A DNA stretch of 64,000 bases, from the NCBI GenBank assembly GCA_037176725.1, contig JAZBRS010000020.1:50186001-50250000 (forward strand). The letters are read 5' to 3'. The notes under the pieces are model-generated. The model was not told the origin of the DNA. It did not search any database and saw only the letters and a program-made list of their open reading frames with translations. The translations under genes and the position numbers were made by a program. Positions 11,690 through 22,780 of this stretch are shown piece by piece (the stretch's first letter is position 1; every line of letters begins with the position of its first letter). This DNA comes from Posidonia oceanica (Eukaryota > Streptophyta > Magnoliopsida > Alismatales > Posidoniaceae).

Positions 11690-12252
11690 GGGCTTGCACC
11701 GGTCATTCCTGGCGGTCCGGTCATGATAAGGCTTGTACTTATCATTCCTGACCTCTTCCGAGTTTTCTTAGGGTTTGCACCTATCATTCCAAGTGGTCCG
11801 GTCTTGATTTGGCTTGTACTTATCATTCTGACCTCTTCTGGGTCTTTTCGGGCTTGCACCTATCATTCCTGGCGGTCTGGTCTTGATAAGGCTTGTACTT
11901 ATCAATCCTGTCCTCTTCCGTGTCTTGATAGGGCTTGCACCTATCACTCCTGGCGGTCCGGTATTCATATGGCTTGTAGTTAACATTCCTGACCTCTTCC
12001 GGTTCTTGTTAGGGCCATGCACCGATCATTCCTAGCGGTCCGGTCTTGATAAGGCTTGTACCATTCCTGACCTCTTTCGGGTCTTGTTAGGGCTTTGCAC
12101 CAGTCATTCCTAGTGGTCTCGTCTTGATAAGGCTTGTACTTATCATTCCTGACCTCTTCCGGGTTTTGTTAGGGCTTGCACCTATCATTCCTAGCGGTCC
12201 GGTCTTGCTAAGGCTTGTACTAATCATTCCTGACCTCTTCTGGGTCTGGTTG
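11690..12252 (+). repeat. 563-bp tandem duplication, first copy
   Basis: Positions 11690-12160 are identical, base for base by direct comparison, to 12253-12723: 471 bp without a mismatch. The identity includes rare private features, such as an 80-bp ATTCTGACC monomer, GTATTCATATGG and a monomer lacking four bases (GTACCATTCC at ~12059). The first mismatch to the left is at 11689/12252 and to the right at 12161/12724. This is one of the youngest rearrangements in the window. Confidence 0.95.
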
Positions 12253-12723
12253 GGGCTTGCACCGGTCATTCCTGGCGGTCCGGTCATGATAAGGCTTGTA
12301 CTTATCATTCCTGACCTCTTCCGAGTTTTCTTAGGGTTTGCACCTATCATTCCAAGTGGTCCGGTCTTGATTTGGCTTGTACTTATCATTCTGACCTCTT
12401 CTGGGTCTTTTCGGGCTTGCACCTATCATTCCTGGCGGTCTGGTCTTGATAAGGCTTGTACTTATCAATCCTGTCCTCTTCCGTGTCTTGATAGGGCTTG
12501 CACCTATCACTCCTGGCGGTCCGGTATTCATATGGCTTGTAGTTAACATTCCTGACCTCTTCCGGTTCTTGTTAGGGCCATGCACCGATCATTCCTAGCG
12601 GTCCGGTCTTGATAAGGCTTGTACCATTCCTGACCTCTTTCGGGTCTTGTTAGGGCTTTGCACCAGTCATTCCTAGTGGTCTCGTCTTGATAAGGCTTGT
12701 ACTTATCATTCCTGACCTCTTCC
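12253..12723 (+). repeat. 563-bp tandem duplication, second copy
   Basis: Exact copy of 11690-12160. After 12723 the sequence continues as an ordinary beta block (CCAGGTCTTG, then TTGCTACGG) while the first copy continues differently. This fits an unequal exchange or conversion that pasted in the shared segment. Confidence 0.95.
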
Positions 12724-13660
12724 AGGTCTTGTTAGGGCTTGCACCTATCATTCCTGGTGGTCCGGTCTTGCTACGGCTTGTACTAATCGTTCCTGACCTC
12801 TTCTGGGTCTGGTTAGGGCTTGCACCTATCATTCCTGGCGGTCCGGTCTTGAGATGGCATGTACTTATCAGTACTAACCTCTTTCGCGTCATCTTAGGGC
12901 CTGCACCTATCATTCCAGGTGGTCTGGTCTTCAAAAGTCATGTACTTATCATTCCTGACCTCTTCCGGGTCTTGTTAGGGCCTTCCGCCATTCATTCCAT
13001 GCGCATGAGGTTAGGACTTGTAAGGCTTGTACTTATCACACCCGACCTCTTCCGGGTCTTGTTCGGGCTTGCACCTATCATTCCCGGTAGTCCGGTCTTG
13101 ATAAGGCGTGTACATATCAATCCAGACCTCTTCCGAGTCTAGTTAGGGTCTTGCACCGACCATACCAGGCGGTCCGGTCTCGATAAGGCTTGTACGAATC
13201 GTTCCCGACCTCTCCCAGGTCTTGATTGGGCTTGCACCTATCATTCCTGGCGCTCCGGTCTTGATAAGGCTTGTACTTATCATTGCAGACCTCTTCCGGG
13301 TCTTGTTAGGGCTTGCACCTATCTTTCCTGGCGGTCCCGTCTTGGTAAGGCTTGTACTTATCATTCCTAACCTCTTCTGGGTCAAGTTTGCGCTTGCACC
13401 TATCATTCCTGGCGGTCCGGTCTTGATAAGGCTAGTACTTATCATTCCCGACCTCTTCCAGGTCTTGTTAGGGCTTCGCACCTATCATTCCTGGCGGTCC
13501 GATCTTGATAAGGGTTGTACTTATCGTTCCTGACCACTTCCGGGTATTGTTAGGGCTTGCACCTATCATTCCAGGGGGTCAGGTCTTGATACGGCATGTA
13601 CTTGTCATTCCCGACCTCTTCCGGGCCTTGTTAGGGCTTGCACCTATCATTCCTGGCAGT
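12724..13660 (+). repeat. Partial beta block (copy 3)
   Basis: It matches 8.9-9.86 kb at offset ~3,814 and 24.66-25.6 kb at offset 11,935, including GAGATGG near 12851, the micro-inverted monomer at 13007 and the GGCGCTCCGG monomer near 13249. At ~13,650 it switches to the start of another beta block. Confidence 0.8.
12870..13018. repeat. Micro-inverted monomer (beta copy 3)
   Basis: GAGGTTAGGACT at 13007-13018. The upstream partner at 12870-12881 has one mismatch (AGTACTAACCTC). Confidence 0.78.
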
Positions 13661-14678
13661 CTGGTCATGATAAGGCTTGTACTTATCATTCCCGACCTCG
13701 TCCGGTTCTTGTTAGGGCTTGCACCTTTCATTCCAGGCGGAGCGGTCTTGATATGGCGTGTACTTATCATTCCTGACCTCTTCCGTGTCATGTTAGGGCA
13801 TTTCACCAATCATTGCTGGCGGTCCGGTCTTCATAAGGCTTGTACTTATCATTCCCGACCTCTTCAAGGTCCTGTTAGGGCTTTGCACTTGTCATTCGTG
13901 GCGGTACGGTCTTGGTAAGGCTTGTACTTATCATTCCTAACCTCTTCCGGGTCATGTTAGGGCTTCGCAACAATCAGTTTCGGACTTGATAAAGCAACGA
14001 CTTATCATTCCTGACCTTTTCCTGGTCTTGTTTGGGCTTGCACCGATCATTCCTGGCGGTCCGGGTTAGATAAATCCAGCACTTGTCATTCCCAACCTCT
14101 TCCGGTTCTTGTTAGGAATAGCACCTATCATTCCTGGCGGTACGGTCTTGTTACGGCTTGTACATATCATTCCTGACCTCTTCCAAGTCTTGTTAGGGCT
14201 TCGCACCAGTCATTCCTGGCGGTCCGGTCTTGATACGGCTTGTACTTATCTTTCTTGACCTCTTCCGGGTCTTGTTAGGGCTTTGCACCTATCATTCCTG
14301 GCGGTCCTGTCTCGATATGGCTTGTACTTATCATTCCTGACCTCTTCCGGGCCCTGTTAGGGCTTGCGCCTCTCATTCCTGGCGGTCCGGTCCTGATAAG
14401 GCTTGTACTTCTCATTCCTGACCTCTTCCGGGTCTTGTTAGGGCTTTGCACCTAACATTCCTGGCAGTTCGGTCTTGATAAGGCCTGTACTTAACATTCC
14501 TGACCTCACACAGGTCTCATTAGGGCCTTGCACTAATCATTCCAGGTGGTCCGGTCTCGATAAAGCTTGTACTTATCAATCCAGACCTCTTCCAGGTCTT
14601 GTTAGGGCTTTGCACCAATCATTCCTGGCGGTCCGGTCTTGATAAGGATTGTACTTATCATTCCAGACCTCTTCGAGT
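13661..14678 (+). repeat. Beta block copy 4, first part
   Basis: It starts with the GGCGGAGCGG (13735) and CATTTCACC monomers. The shortened monomer is near 13965-14000 and a GGAATAGC monomer near 14115. It matches 25.6-26.6 kb at offset ~11,935 and 17.5-18.5 kb at about 3,895. Confidence 0.8.
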
Positions 14679-15001
14679 CTTGTTAGGGCCTTGCACCTAT
14701 CATTCCTGGCGGTCCGGTCTCTATAAGGCTTGTACTTATCATTCCCGACCTCTTCCATGTCTTGTTAGGGCTTGCACCTATCATTCCAAGCTGTCCGGTC
14801 TTGATTTGGCTTGTACTTATCATTCTGACCTCTTCTGGGTCTTTTCGGGCTTGCACCTATCATTCTTGGCGGTCCAGTCTTGATAAGGCTTGTACTTATC
14901 ATTCCCGTCCTCTTCCGTGTCTTGATAGGGCTTGCACCTATCTCTCCTGGCGGTCTGGTCTTCATAAGGCTTGTACTTAACATTCTTGACCTCTTCCGGG
15001 T
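14679..15001 (+). repeat. 323-bp (4-monomer) tandem duplication, first copy
   Basis: Four monomers, including one of 80 bp with ATTCTGACC and CTTTTCGGG, are repeated at offset 323. Copies differ at several bases (for example TCTCTATAAGG against TCTCGATAAGG), so this duplication is older than the one at 11.7 kb. Other beta blocks have this segment once. Confidence 0.88.
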
Positions 15002-15324
15002 CTTGTTAGGGCCTTGCACCTATCATTCCTGGCGGTCTGGTCTCGATAAGGCTTGTACTTATCATTCCCGACCTCTTCCATGTCTTGTTTGGGCTTGCAC
15101 CTATCATTCCAAGCTGTTCGGTCTTGATTTGGCTTGTACTTATCATTCTGACCACTTCTGGGTCTTTTTGGGCTTGCACCTATCATTCCTGGCGGTCAGG
15201 TCTTGATAAGGCTTGTACTTATCATTCCCGTCCTCTTCCGTGTCTTGATAGGGCTTGCACCTATCTCTCCTGGCAGTCCGGTCTTCATAAGGCTTGTACT
15301 TAACATTCCTGACCTCTTTCGGTT
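15002..15324 (+). repeat. 323-bp (4-monomer) tandem duplication, second copy
   Basis: It repeats 14679-15001. It explains why the distance from the AATAGC-type monomer to the micro-inverted monomer is ~1,640 here instead of the usual ~1,319 in other beta blocks. Confidence 0.88.
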
Positions 15325-16095
15325 CTTGTTAGGGCCTTGCACCGACCATTCCTAGTGGTCTGGTCTTGATATGGCTTGTACTTATCATTCCTGGCCTCTT
15401 CCGGGTCTTGTTAGGGCTTTGCACCAGTCTTTCCTAGTGGTCCTGTCTTGATAAGGCTCGTACTTATCATTCCTGACCTCTTCCGCGTCTTATTAGGGCA
15501 TGCACCTATCATTCCTGGCGGTCCGGTCTTGCTATGGCTTGTACTAATCATTCCTGACCTCTTCTGGGTCTGGTTAGGGCTTGCACCTATCATTCCTGGC
15601 GGTCCGGTCTTGAGATGGCATGTACTCATCAGTCCTAACCTCTTTCGTGTCATCTTAGGATTGCACCTCACATTCTAGGTGGTCTGGTCTTCATAAGTCA
15701 TGTACTTATCATTCCTGACCTCTTCCAGGTCTTGTTAGGGCCTTGCGCTATTCATTCCCTGCGTAGGAGGTTAGGACTTGTAAGGCATGTACTTATCACA
15801 CCCGACGTCTTCTGACTCTTGTTCGGGCTTGCACCTATCATTCCCGGCAGTCTGGTCTTGATAAGGCTTGTACATATCAATCCAGACCTCTTCTGGGTCT
15901 AGTTAGGGTCTTACACCGACCATTCCAGGCGGTCCGGTCTCGATAAGGCTTGTACGAATCATTCCCGACCTCTCCCAGGTCTTGATTGGGCTTGCACCTA
16001 TCAATCCAGGCGGTCCGGTCTTGATTTGGCTTGTACTTATCATTCTGACCTCTTCTGGGTCTTTTCGGGCTTGCACCTATCATTCCTGGCGGTCA
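15325..16095 (+). repeat. Beta block copy 4, last part
   Basis: It holds GAGATGG near 15611, a diverged micro-inverted monomer (GAGGTTAGGACT at 15767-15778) and the CGAATCATTCC monomer near 15954. At ~16,010 an ATTCTGACC monomer appears out of its usual order, marking a local exchange. Confidence 0.75.
15631..15778. repeat. Micro-inverted monomer (beta copy 4)
   Basis: AGTCCTAACCTC at 15631-15642 pairs with GAGGTTAGGACT at 15767-15778. The flank has diverged to CCCTGCGTAG. Confidence 0.78.
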
Positions 16096-17445
16096 GGTCT
16101 TGATAAGGCTAGTACTTATCATTCCCGACCTCTTCCAGGTTTTGTTAGGGCTTGCACCTATCTTTCCTGGCGGTCAGGTCTAGATAAGGCTATTACTTAT
16201 CATTCCCGACCTCTTCCAGGTCTTGTTAGGGCTTGCACCAATCTTTCCTGGCTGTTCGGTCTCGAAAAGTCTTGTACTTATCATTCCTGACCTCTTCCAG
16301 GTCTTGTTAGGGCTTTGCACCTATCATACCGGGCGGTCCGGTGTGGATAAGGCTTGTACTTATCGTTCCTGACCTCTTCCGGGTCATGTTTGGCCTTGCA
16401 CCTATCATTCCTGGTGGTCCGGTCTAGATAAGGCTTGTACCTATCATTCCCGATCACTTCTGGGTCTTGTTTGGGCTTGCACCTATCATTCTTGGCGATC
16501 CGATCTTAATAAGGCTAGTACTTATCATTCCCGACCTCTTCCAGGTCTTTTAGGGCTTGCACCTCTCTTTCCTGGCTATTTGGTCTCAATAAGGCTTGTA
16601 CTCGTCATTCCTGACCTATTCCTGGTCTTGTTAGGGCTTTGCACCAATCATTCCAGGCGATCCGGTCCTGGTAAGGCTTGTACTTATCATTCCTAACCTC
16701 TTCCGGGTCTTGTTAGGGCTTGCACCTATCATTTCTGGCGGTCCGATCATGATAAGGCTTGTACTTATCATTCCTGACCTCTTCTGGGTCTTGTTAAGGC
16801 ATTGCACCTATCAATCCTGGCTGTCCGGTATTGATAAGGCTTGTACTTATCATTCCTGACCTCTTCCGGGTCTTGTTAGGACCTTCCACTTATCATTCCT
16901 AGCGGTCCGGTCTTGATAAGGCTTGTACATTTCATTCCTGACCTCATCCGGATCTTGTTAGGGCTAGCACCTATCATTCCTGACGATCCGGTCTTGATAA
17001 GGCCTGTACTTATCATTCCAGACCTCTTCCAGATCATGTTAGGGCTTGCACTTATCATTCCTGACGATCTGGTCTTGATAAGGCTTGTACTTATCATTCC
17101 TGACGTCTTCCGGGTTTTCTTAGGGTTTGCACCTATCATTCCAAGCGGTCCGGTCTTGATATGGCTTGTACTTATCATTCTTGACCTCTTCCGGGTTTTG
17201 TTTGGGCTTTGCACCTATCACTCCTGATGGTCCGGTCTTGATAAGGCTTCTACTTATCATTCCCGACCTCTTCTGGGTCTTGTTTGGGCTTGCTCCTATC
17301 GTTCCTGGCCGTCTGATCATGATAAGGCTTGTACTTATCATTCTCGACCTCTTCCAAATCTTGTTAGGGCTTCGCACCTATCATTCCTGGCTGTCCGATC
17401 TTGATAAGGCTTCTACTTATCGTTCTTGACCATTTCCAGGTATTG
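16096..17445 (+). repeat. Delta block with an inserted alpha fragment
   Basis: GGCGGTCAGG and GGCTAGTAC monomers match ~2.84 kb onward. Positions ~16,300-16,480 instead carry the alpha sequence of ~4.86-5.01 kb (ATACCGGGCGG, GTGTGGATAAGG, CGATCACTTCTGGG). Delta resumes at ~16,490, and 16.5-17.25 kb recurs at 18.7-19.44 kb at offset 2,192. Confidence 0.75.
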
Positions 17446-18550
17446 TTAGGGCTTGCGCCTATCATTCCAGGGGGTCAGGTCTTGATACAGCATGTACTTG
17501 TCATTCCGACCTCTTGCGGGTCTTGTTAGGGCTTGCACCTATCATTCCTGGCAGTCTAGTCTTGATAAGGCTTGTACTTACCATTCCGGACCTCGTCCGG
17601 TTCTTGTTAGGGCTTGCACCTATCATTCCTGGCGGAGCGGTCTTGATATGGCATGTACTTATCATTCCTGACCTCTTCCGTGTCATGTTAGGGCATTTCA
17701 CCAATCATTGCTGGCGGTTCGGTCTTGATAAGGCTTGTACTCATCATTCCCGACCTCTTCAAGGTCCTGTTAGGGCTTTACACCAGTCATTCGTGGCGGT
17801 ACAGTCTTGGTAAGGCTTGTACTTATCATTCCTGACCTCTTCTGGGTCTTGTTAGGGCTTCGTAACAATCAGTTCCGGACTTGATAAGGCAACGACTTAT
17901 CATTCCTGACCTCTTCCGGGTCTGGTTTAGGCTTGCACCGATCATTCCTAGCGGTCCGGTTTAGATAAGGCCAGCACTTGTCATTCCCAACCTCTTCCGG
18001 TTCTTGTTAGGGATAGCACCTATCATTCCTGGCGGTACGGTCTTGTTACGGCTTGTACATATCATTCCTAACCTCTTCCAGGTCTTGTTAGGGCTTCGCA
18101 CCTGTCATTCCTGGCGATCCGGTCTTGATACGGCTTGTACTTATCATTCTTGACCTCCTCCGGGTCATGTTAGGGCTTTGCACCTATCATTCCTGGCGGT
18201 CCGGTCTCGATATGGCGTGTACTTATCATTCCTGACCTGTTCCGGGCCTTGTTAGGGCTTGCACCTCCCATTCCTGGCGGTCCGGTCATGATAAGGCTTG
18301 TACTTATCATTCCTGACCTCTTCCGGGTCTTGTTAGGGCTTTGCACCTAACATTCCTGGCAGTCCGGTCTTGATATGGCTTGTACTTATCATTCCTGACC
18401 TCACACGGGTCTCGTTAGGGCCTTGCACCAATCATTCCAGGTGGTCCGGTCTCGATAAAGCTTGTACTTATCAATCCAGACCTCTTCTAGGTCTTGTTAG
18501 GGCTTTGCACCAATCATTCCTGGAGGTCCGGTCTTGATAAGGAATGTACT
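17446..18550 (+). repeat. Beta block copy 5, truncated
   Basis: It starts at CCAGGGGGTCAGG (as at 9.75 and 13.57 kb). The shortened monomer is near 17866-17896 and GGGATAGC near 18008. It stops after the AAGGAATGTAC monomer (~18,539) and jumps into delta sequence, losing the micro-inverted end of other beta blocks. Confidence 0.78.
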
Positions 18551-19470
18551 TATCATTCCTGACCTCTTCCAGGTCTTGTTAGGGCTTTACGCCTATCATT
18601 CCAGGCGGTCCGGTCTAGGTAAGGCTTGTACTAATCATTCCTAACCTCTTCCGGGTCGTGTTAGCGCTTGCACCTATCATTCTTGGCGGTCCGGTCATGA
18701 TAAGGCTAGTACTTATCATTCCCGACATCTTCCAGGTCTTGTTAGGGCTCGCATCACTCTTTCCTAGCATTTTGGTCTCAATAAGGCTTGTACTCATCAT
18801 TCCTGACCTATTCCTGGTCTTGTTAGGGCTTTGCACTAATCATTCCAGGCGATCCTGTCCTGGTAAGGCTTGTACTTATCATTCCGAACCTCTCCCGGGT
18901 CTTGTTAGGGCTTGCACCTATCATTCCTGGCGGTCCGGTCATGATAAGGCTTGTACTTATCATTCCTGACCTCTTCTGGGTCTTGTTAGGGCATTGCACC
19001 TTTCATTCCTGGCAGTCCGGTATTGATAAGGCTTGTACTTATCATTCCTGACCTCTTCCGGGTCTTGTTAGGACCTTCCACTTATCATTCCTAGCGATCC
19101 GGTCTTGATAAGGCTTGTACATTTCATTCCTGACCTCATCCGGATCTTGTTAGGGCTTGCACCTATCATTCCTGACGATCCGGTCTTGATAAGGCCTGAA
19201 CTTATCATTCCAGACCTCTTCCAGATTTTGTTAGGGCTTGCACTTATCATTCCTGACGATCCGGTCTTGATAAGGCTTGTACTTGCCATTCCTGACGTCT
19301 TCCGGGTTTTCTTAGGGTTTGCACCTATCATTCCAAGTGGTCCGGTCTTGATATGGCTTGTACTTAACATTCCTGACCTCTTCCGGGTTTTGTTTGGGCT
19401 TTGCACCTATCACTCCTGATGGTCCGGTCTTGATAAGGCTTCGACTTATCATTCCTGACCTCTTCGGGTC
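18551..19470 (+). repeat. Delta block copy
   Basis: It repeats 16.5-17.25 kb at offset 2,192 (27 monomers). Markers are CTCAATAAGG (18,778), the three GACGATCCGG-type monomers and CACTCCTGATGG. Confidence 0.8.
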
Positions 19471-21160
19471 TTGTTAGGGCATGCATCTATCATTCCTGGC
19501 GGTCCATTCATGATATGGCTTCTACATACCAAACTGACCTCTTCTAGGTCTTGTTGGGACTCTGCACCTTACTGTCCTAGTGGTCCGGTATTGATTAGGC
19601 TTGAACATTTCGTTCCAGACTTCTTCCGGGTCTTGTTAGGGCTTGCACCTATCATTCCTAGCGGTCCGGTCTTGCCAAGGCTTGTACTTATCAATCATGA
19701 CCTCGTCTAGGTCTTGTTGGGGCTCTGCACCAAACAGTCCTAGCGGTCCGGTATCGATTAGGCTTGAACATTTCGTTCTTGACCTCTTCCGGGTTTTGTT
19801 AGGGCTTGCGCCTATCAATCCTAGTGGTCCGGTCTTGCCAAGGCTTGTACTTATCGTTCCTGACCTCTTCCTGGTCTTTTTAGGGCTTGCACCTATCATT
19901 CTGACGGTCTGGTCTTGATAAGGCTTGTACTAATCATTCCTGACCTCTTCAAGGTCTTGTTAGGGCTTTGCACCGGTCATTCCAAGCGGTCCGGTCATGA
20001 TAAGGCTTGTACTCATCATTCCTGACCTCTTCGGGGTCTTGTTTGGGCTTTACACCAATCATTCCTAACGGCCCGGTCTTGATTAGGCTTCTACTTATCA
20101 TTCCTGACCTCTTCCGAGTCTTGTTAGGGCTTGCACCCATCATTCCTAGCGGTCTGTTCTTGATATGGCTTCTACTTACCCTTCCTGACCTCTTCTAGGT
20201 CTTGTTATGGCTCTACACCTATCATTCCTAGTGGTCCGGTCTTGATAAGGCTTTTACTTATCTTTTCCGACCTCTTCCGTGCCTTGTTAGGGCTTGCACC
20301 TATCTTTCATGGCGGTCTGGTCATGATATGGCTTGTACTTATCATTCCTGACCTCTTCCGGGTCTTGTTAGGGCTTTGCACCGTTCATTCCAGGCAGTCC
20401 GGTCTTGATAAGGCTTGTACTTATCACTCCCGACCTCTTCCGGGTCTTGTTAGGGCTTGCACCAATCTTTCCTGGCGGTCCGGTCTCGATAAGGCTTGTA
20501 CTTGCCATTCCTGACATCTTCGGGTCTTGTTAGGGCTTGCACCTATCATTCCTGGCGGTCGGGTCTTGATATGGCTTGTGCAAATCATTCCAGATCTCAT
20601 CCAGGTCTTGTTAGGGCTTTGCTCCTATCATACCGGGCGGTCCGGTCTGGATAAGGCTTGTACTTATTGTTCCTGACCTCTTCCGGGTTTTGTTTGGCCT
20701 TGCACCTATCATTCCAGGTGGTCCGGTCAAGATAAGGCTTGTACCTATCATTCCCGATCACTTCTAGGTCTTGTTAGGGCTTGCACCTATCCATCCTGGA
20801 GGTTTGGTCTTGATAAGGCTTGTACGTATCATTCCTGACCTCTTCCACGTCTTGTTTGGGCTTTGCACCTATCATTCCAGGCAGTCCGGTCTTGGTAAGG
20901 CCAGTACTTATCATTCTTGACCTTTCCCGGTCTTGTTGGGGCTTGCACCTATCATTCTAGGTGTTCCGGTCATGTTAAGGCTTGTACATATCATTCTTGA
21001 CCTCTTCTGGGTCTTGTTAGGGCTTTGCACTTATCATTCCCGGTAGTCCGGTTTCGATAAGCCTTGTACTTATCATTCCTGACCTCTTCCGTGTCTTGTT
21101 AGGACTTGCACCTGTCATTCCTGGCAGTCCGGTCTTGATATGGCTTGTAATTATCATTCC
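19471..21160 (+). repeat. HOR block alpha copy 4
   Basis: Alpha markers occur in order at offset ~13,885 from alpha copy 2 (19766 against 5880; 20882 against 6997). Two successive TTGAACATTTCG monomers, near 19,600 and 19,765, indicate a small internal duplication of 2 monomers at its start. Confidence 0.8.
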
Positions 21161-22780
21161 TGACCTCTTCCGAGTCTTGCTTGGGCTTCGCACCAATCCT
21201 TCATTGCGGACCGGTCTTAATAAGGCTTGTACTTATCATTCCTGACCTCTTCCGGGTCTTGTCAGCCCTTGCACCTATCATTCCAAGCAGTCTGGTCTTG
21301 ATAAGGCTTGTACTTATCATTCTCGACCTCATCCGGTTCTTGTTCGGGCTTGCACCTATCATTCCTGGCGGAGCGGTCTTGATATGCCATGTACTTATCA
21401 TTCCTGACCTCTTCCGTGTCTTGTTAGGGCATTTCACCAATCATTCCTGGCGGTTCGGTCTTGATAAGGATTGTACATATCATTCCCGACCTCTTCAAGG
21501 TCCAGTTAGGGCTTTGCACCTATCATTCATGGCGGTACGGTCTTGGTAAGGCTTGTACTTATCATTCCTGACCTCTTTCGGGTCTTGTTAGGGCTTCGTA
21601 CCATTCAAGTGCGGTCTTGATAAGGCATCGACTTGTCATTCCAGGCCTCTTCCAGGTCTTGTTTGGGCTTGCACCGATCATTCCTGGTGGTCTGGTTTAG
21701 ATAAGGCCAGCACTTGTCATTCCCAACCTCTTCCGGTTCTTGTTAGGGACAGCACCTATCATTCCTGGCGGTACGGTCATGTTACGGCTTGTACATATCA
21801 TTCCAGACCTCTTCCAGGTCTTGTTAGGGCTTCACACCTATCATTCCTGGTGGTCCGGTCTTGATACGGCTTGTACTTATCATTCTTGTCCTCTTCCGGG
21901 TCTTGTTTGGGCTTTGCACCTATCATTCCTGGCGGTCCGGTCTCGATATGGCTTGTACTTATCATTCCTGACCTCTTCCAGGCCTTGTTAGGGCTTGCAC
22001 CTCTCATTCCTAGCGGTCCGGTCTTGATACGGCTTGTACTTATCATTCCTGACCTCTTCCGGGTCTTGTTAGGGCTTTGCACCTAACATTCCTAGCGGTC
22101 CGGTCTTGATAAGGCTTGTACTTATCATTCCTGACCTCACACGGGTCTCGTTAGGGCCTTGCACCAATCATTCCAGGCGGTCCGGTCTCGATAAAGCTTG
22201 TACTTATCATTCCAGACCTCTTCCAGGTCTTGTTAGGCCTTTCCACCAATCATTCCTGGCGGTCCGGTCTTGATAAGGATTGTACTTATCATTCCAGACC
22301 TCTTTCGAGTCTTGTTAGGGCCTTGCACCTTTCATTCCTGCCGGTCCGGTCTTGATAAGGCTTGTACTTATCATTCCCGACCTCTTCCATGTCTTGTTAG
22401 GGCTTGCACCTATCATTCCAATCGGCCCGGTCTTGAATTGGCTTGTACTAATCATTCTGACCACTTCTGGGTCTTTTCGGGCTTGCACCTATCATTCCTG
22501 GCAGTCCGGTCTTGATAAGGCTTGTACTTATCATTCCCGTCCTCTTCCGTGTCTTGATAGGGCTTGCACCTATCACTCCTGGCGGTCCGGTCTTCATAAG
22601 ACTTGTAGTTAACATTCCTGTCCTCTTCCGGTTCTTGATAGGGCCATGCACTGATCATTCCTAGCGGTCCGGTCTTGATAAGTCTTGTACTAACATTCCT
22701 GACCTCTTCCAGGTCTTGTTAGGGCTTTGCACCAGTCATTCCCAGTGGTCCCGTCTTGATTAGGCTTGTACTAATCGTTG
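21161..22780 (+). repeat. Beta block copy 6, truncated
   Basis: It matches 7.28-8.85 kb at offset ~13,884, including the shortened monomer near 21600-21632 and the ATTCTGACC monomer near 22454. Around 22,780 it breaks and restarts in alpha-tail sequence (GTTTAGGCTAGTAC), so the micro-inverted end is missing. Confidence 0.8.
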
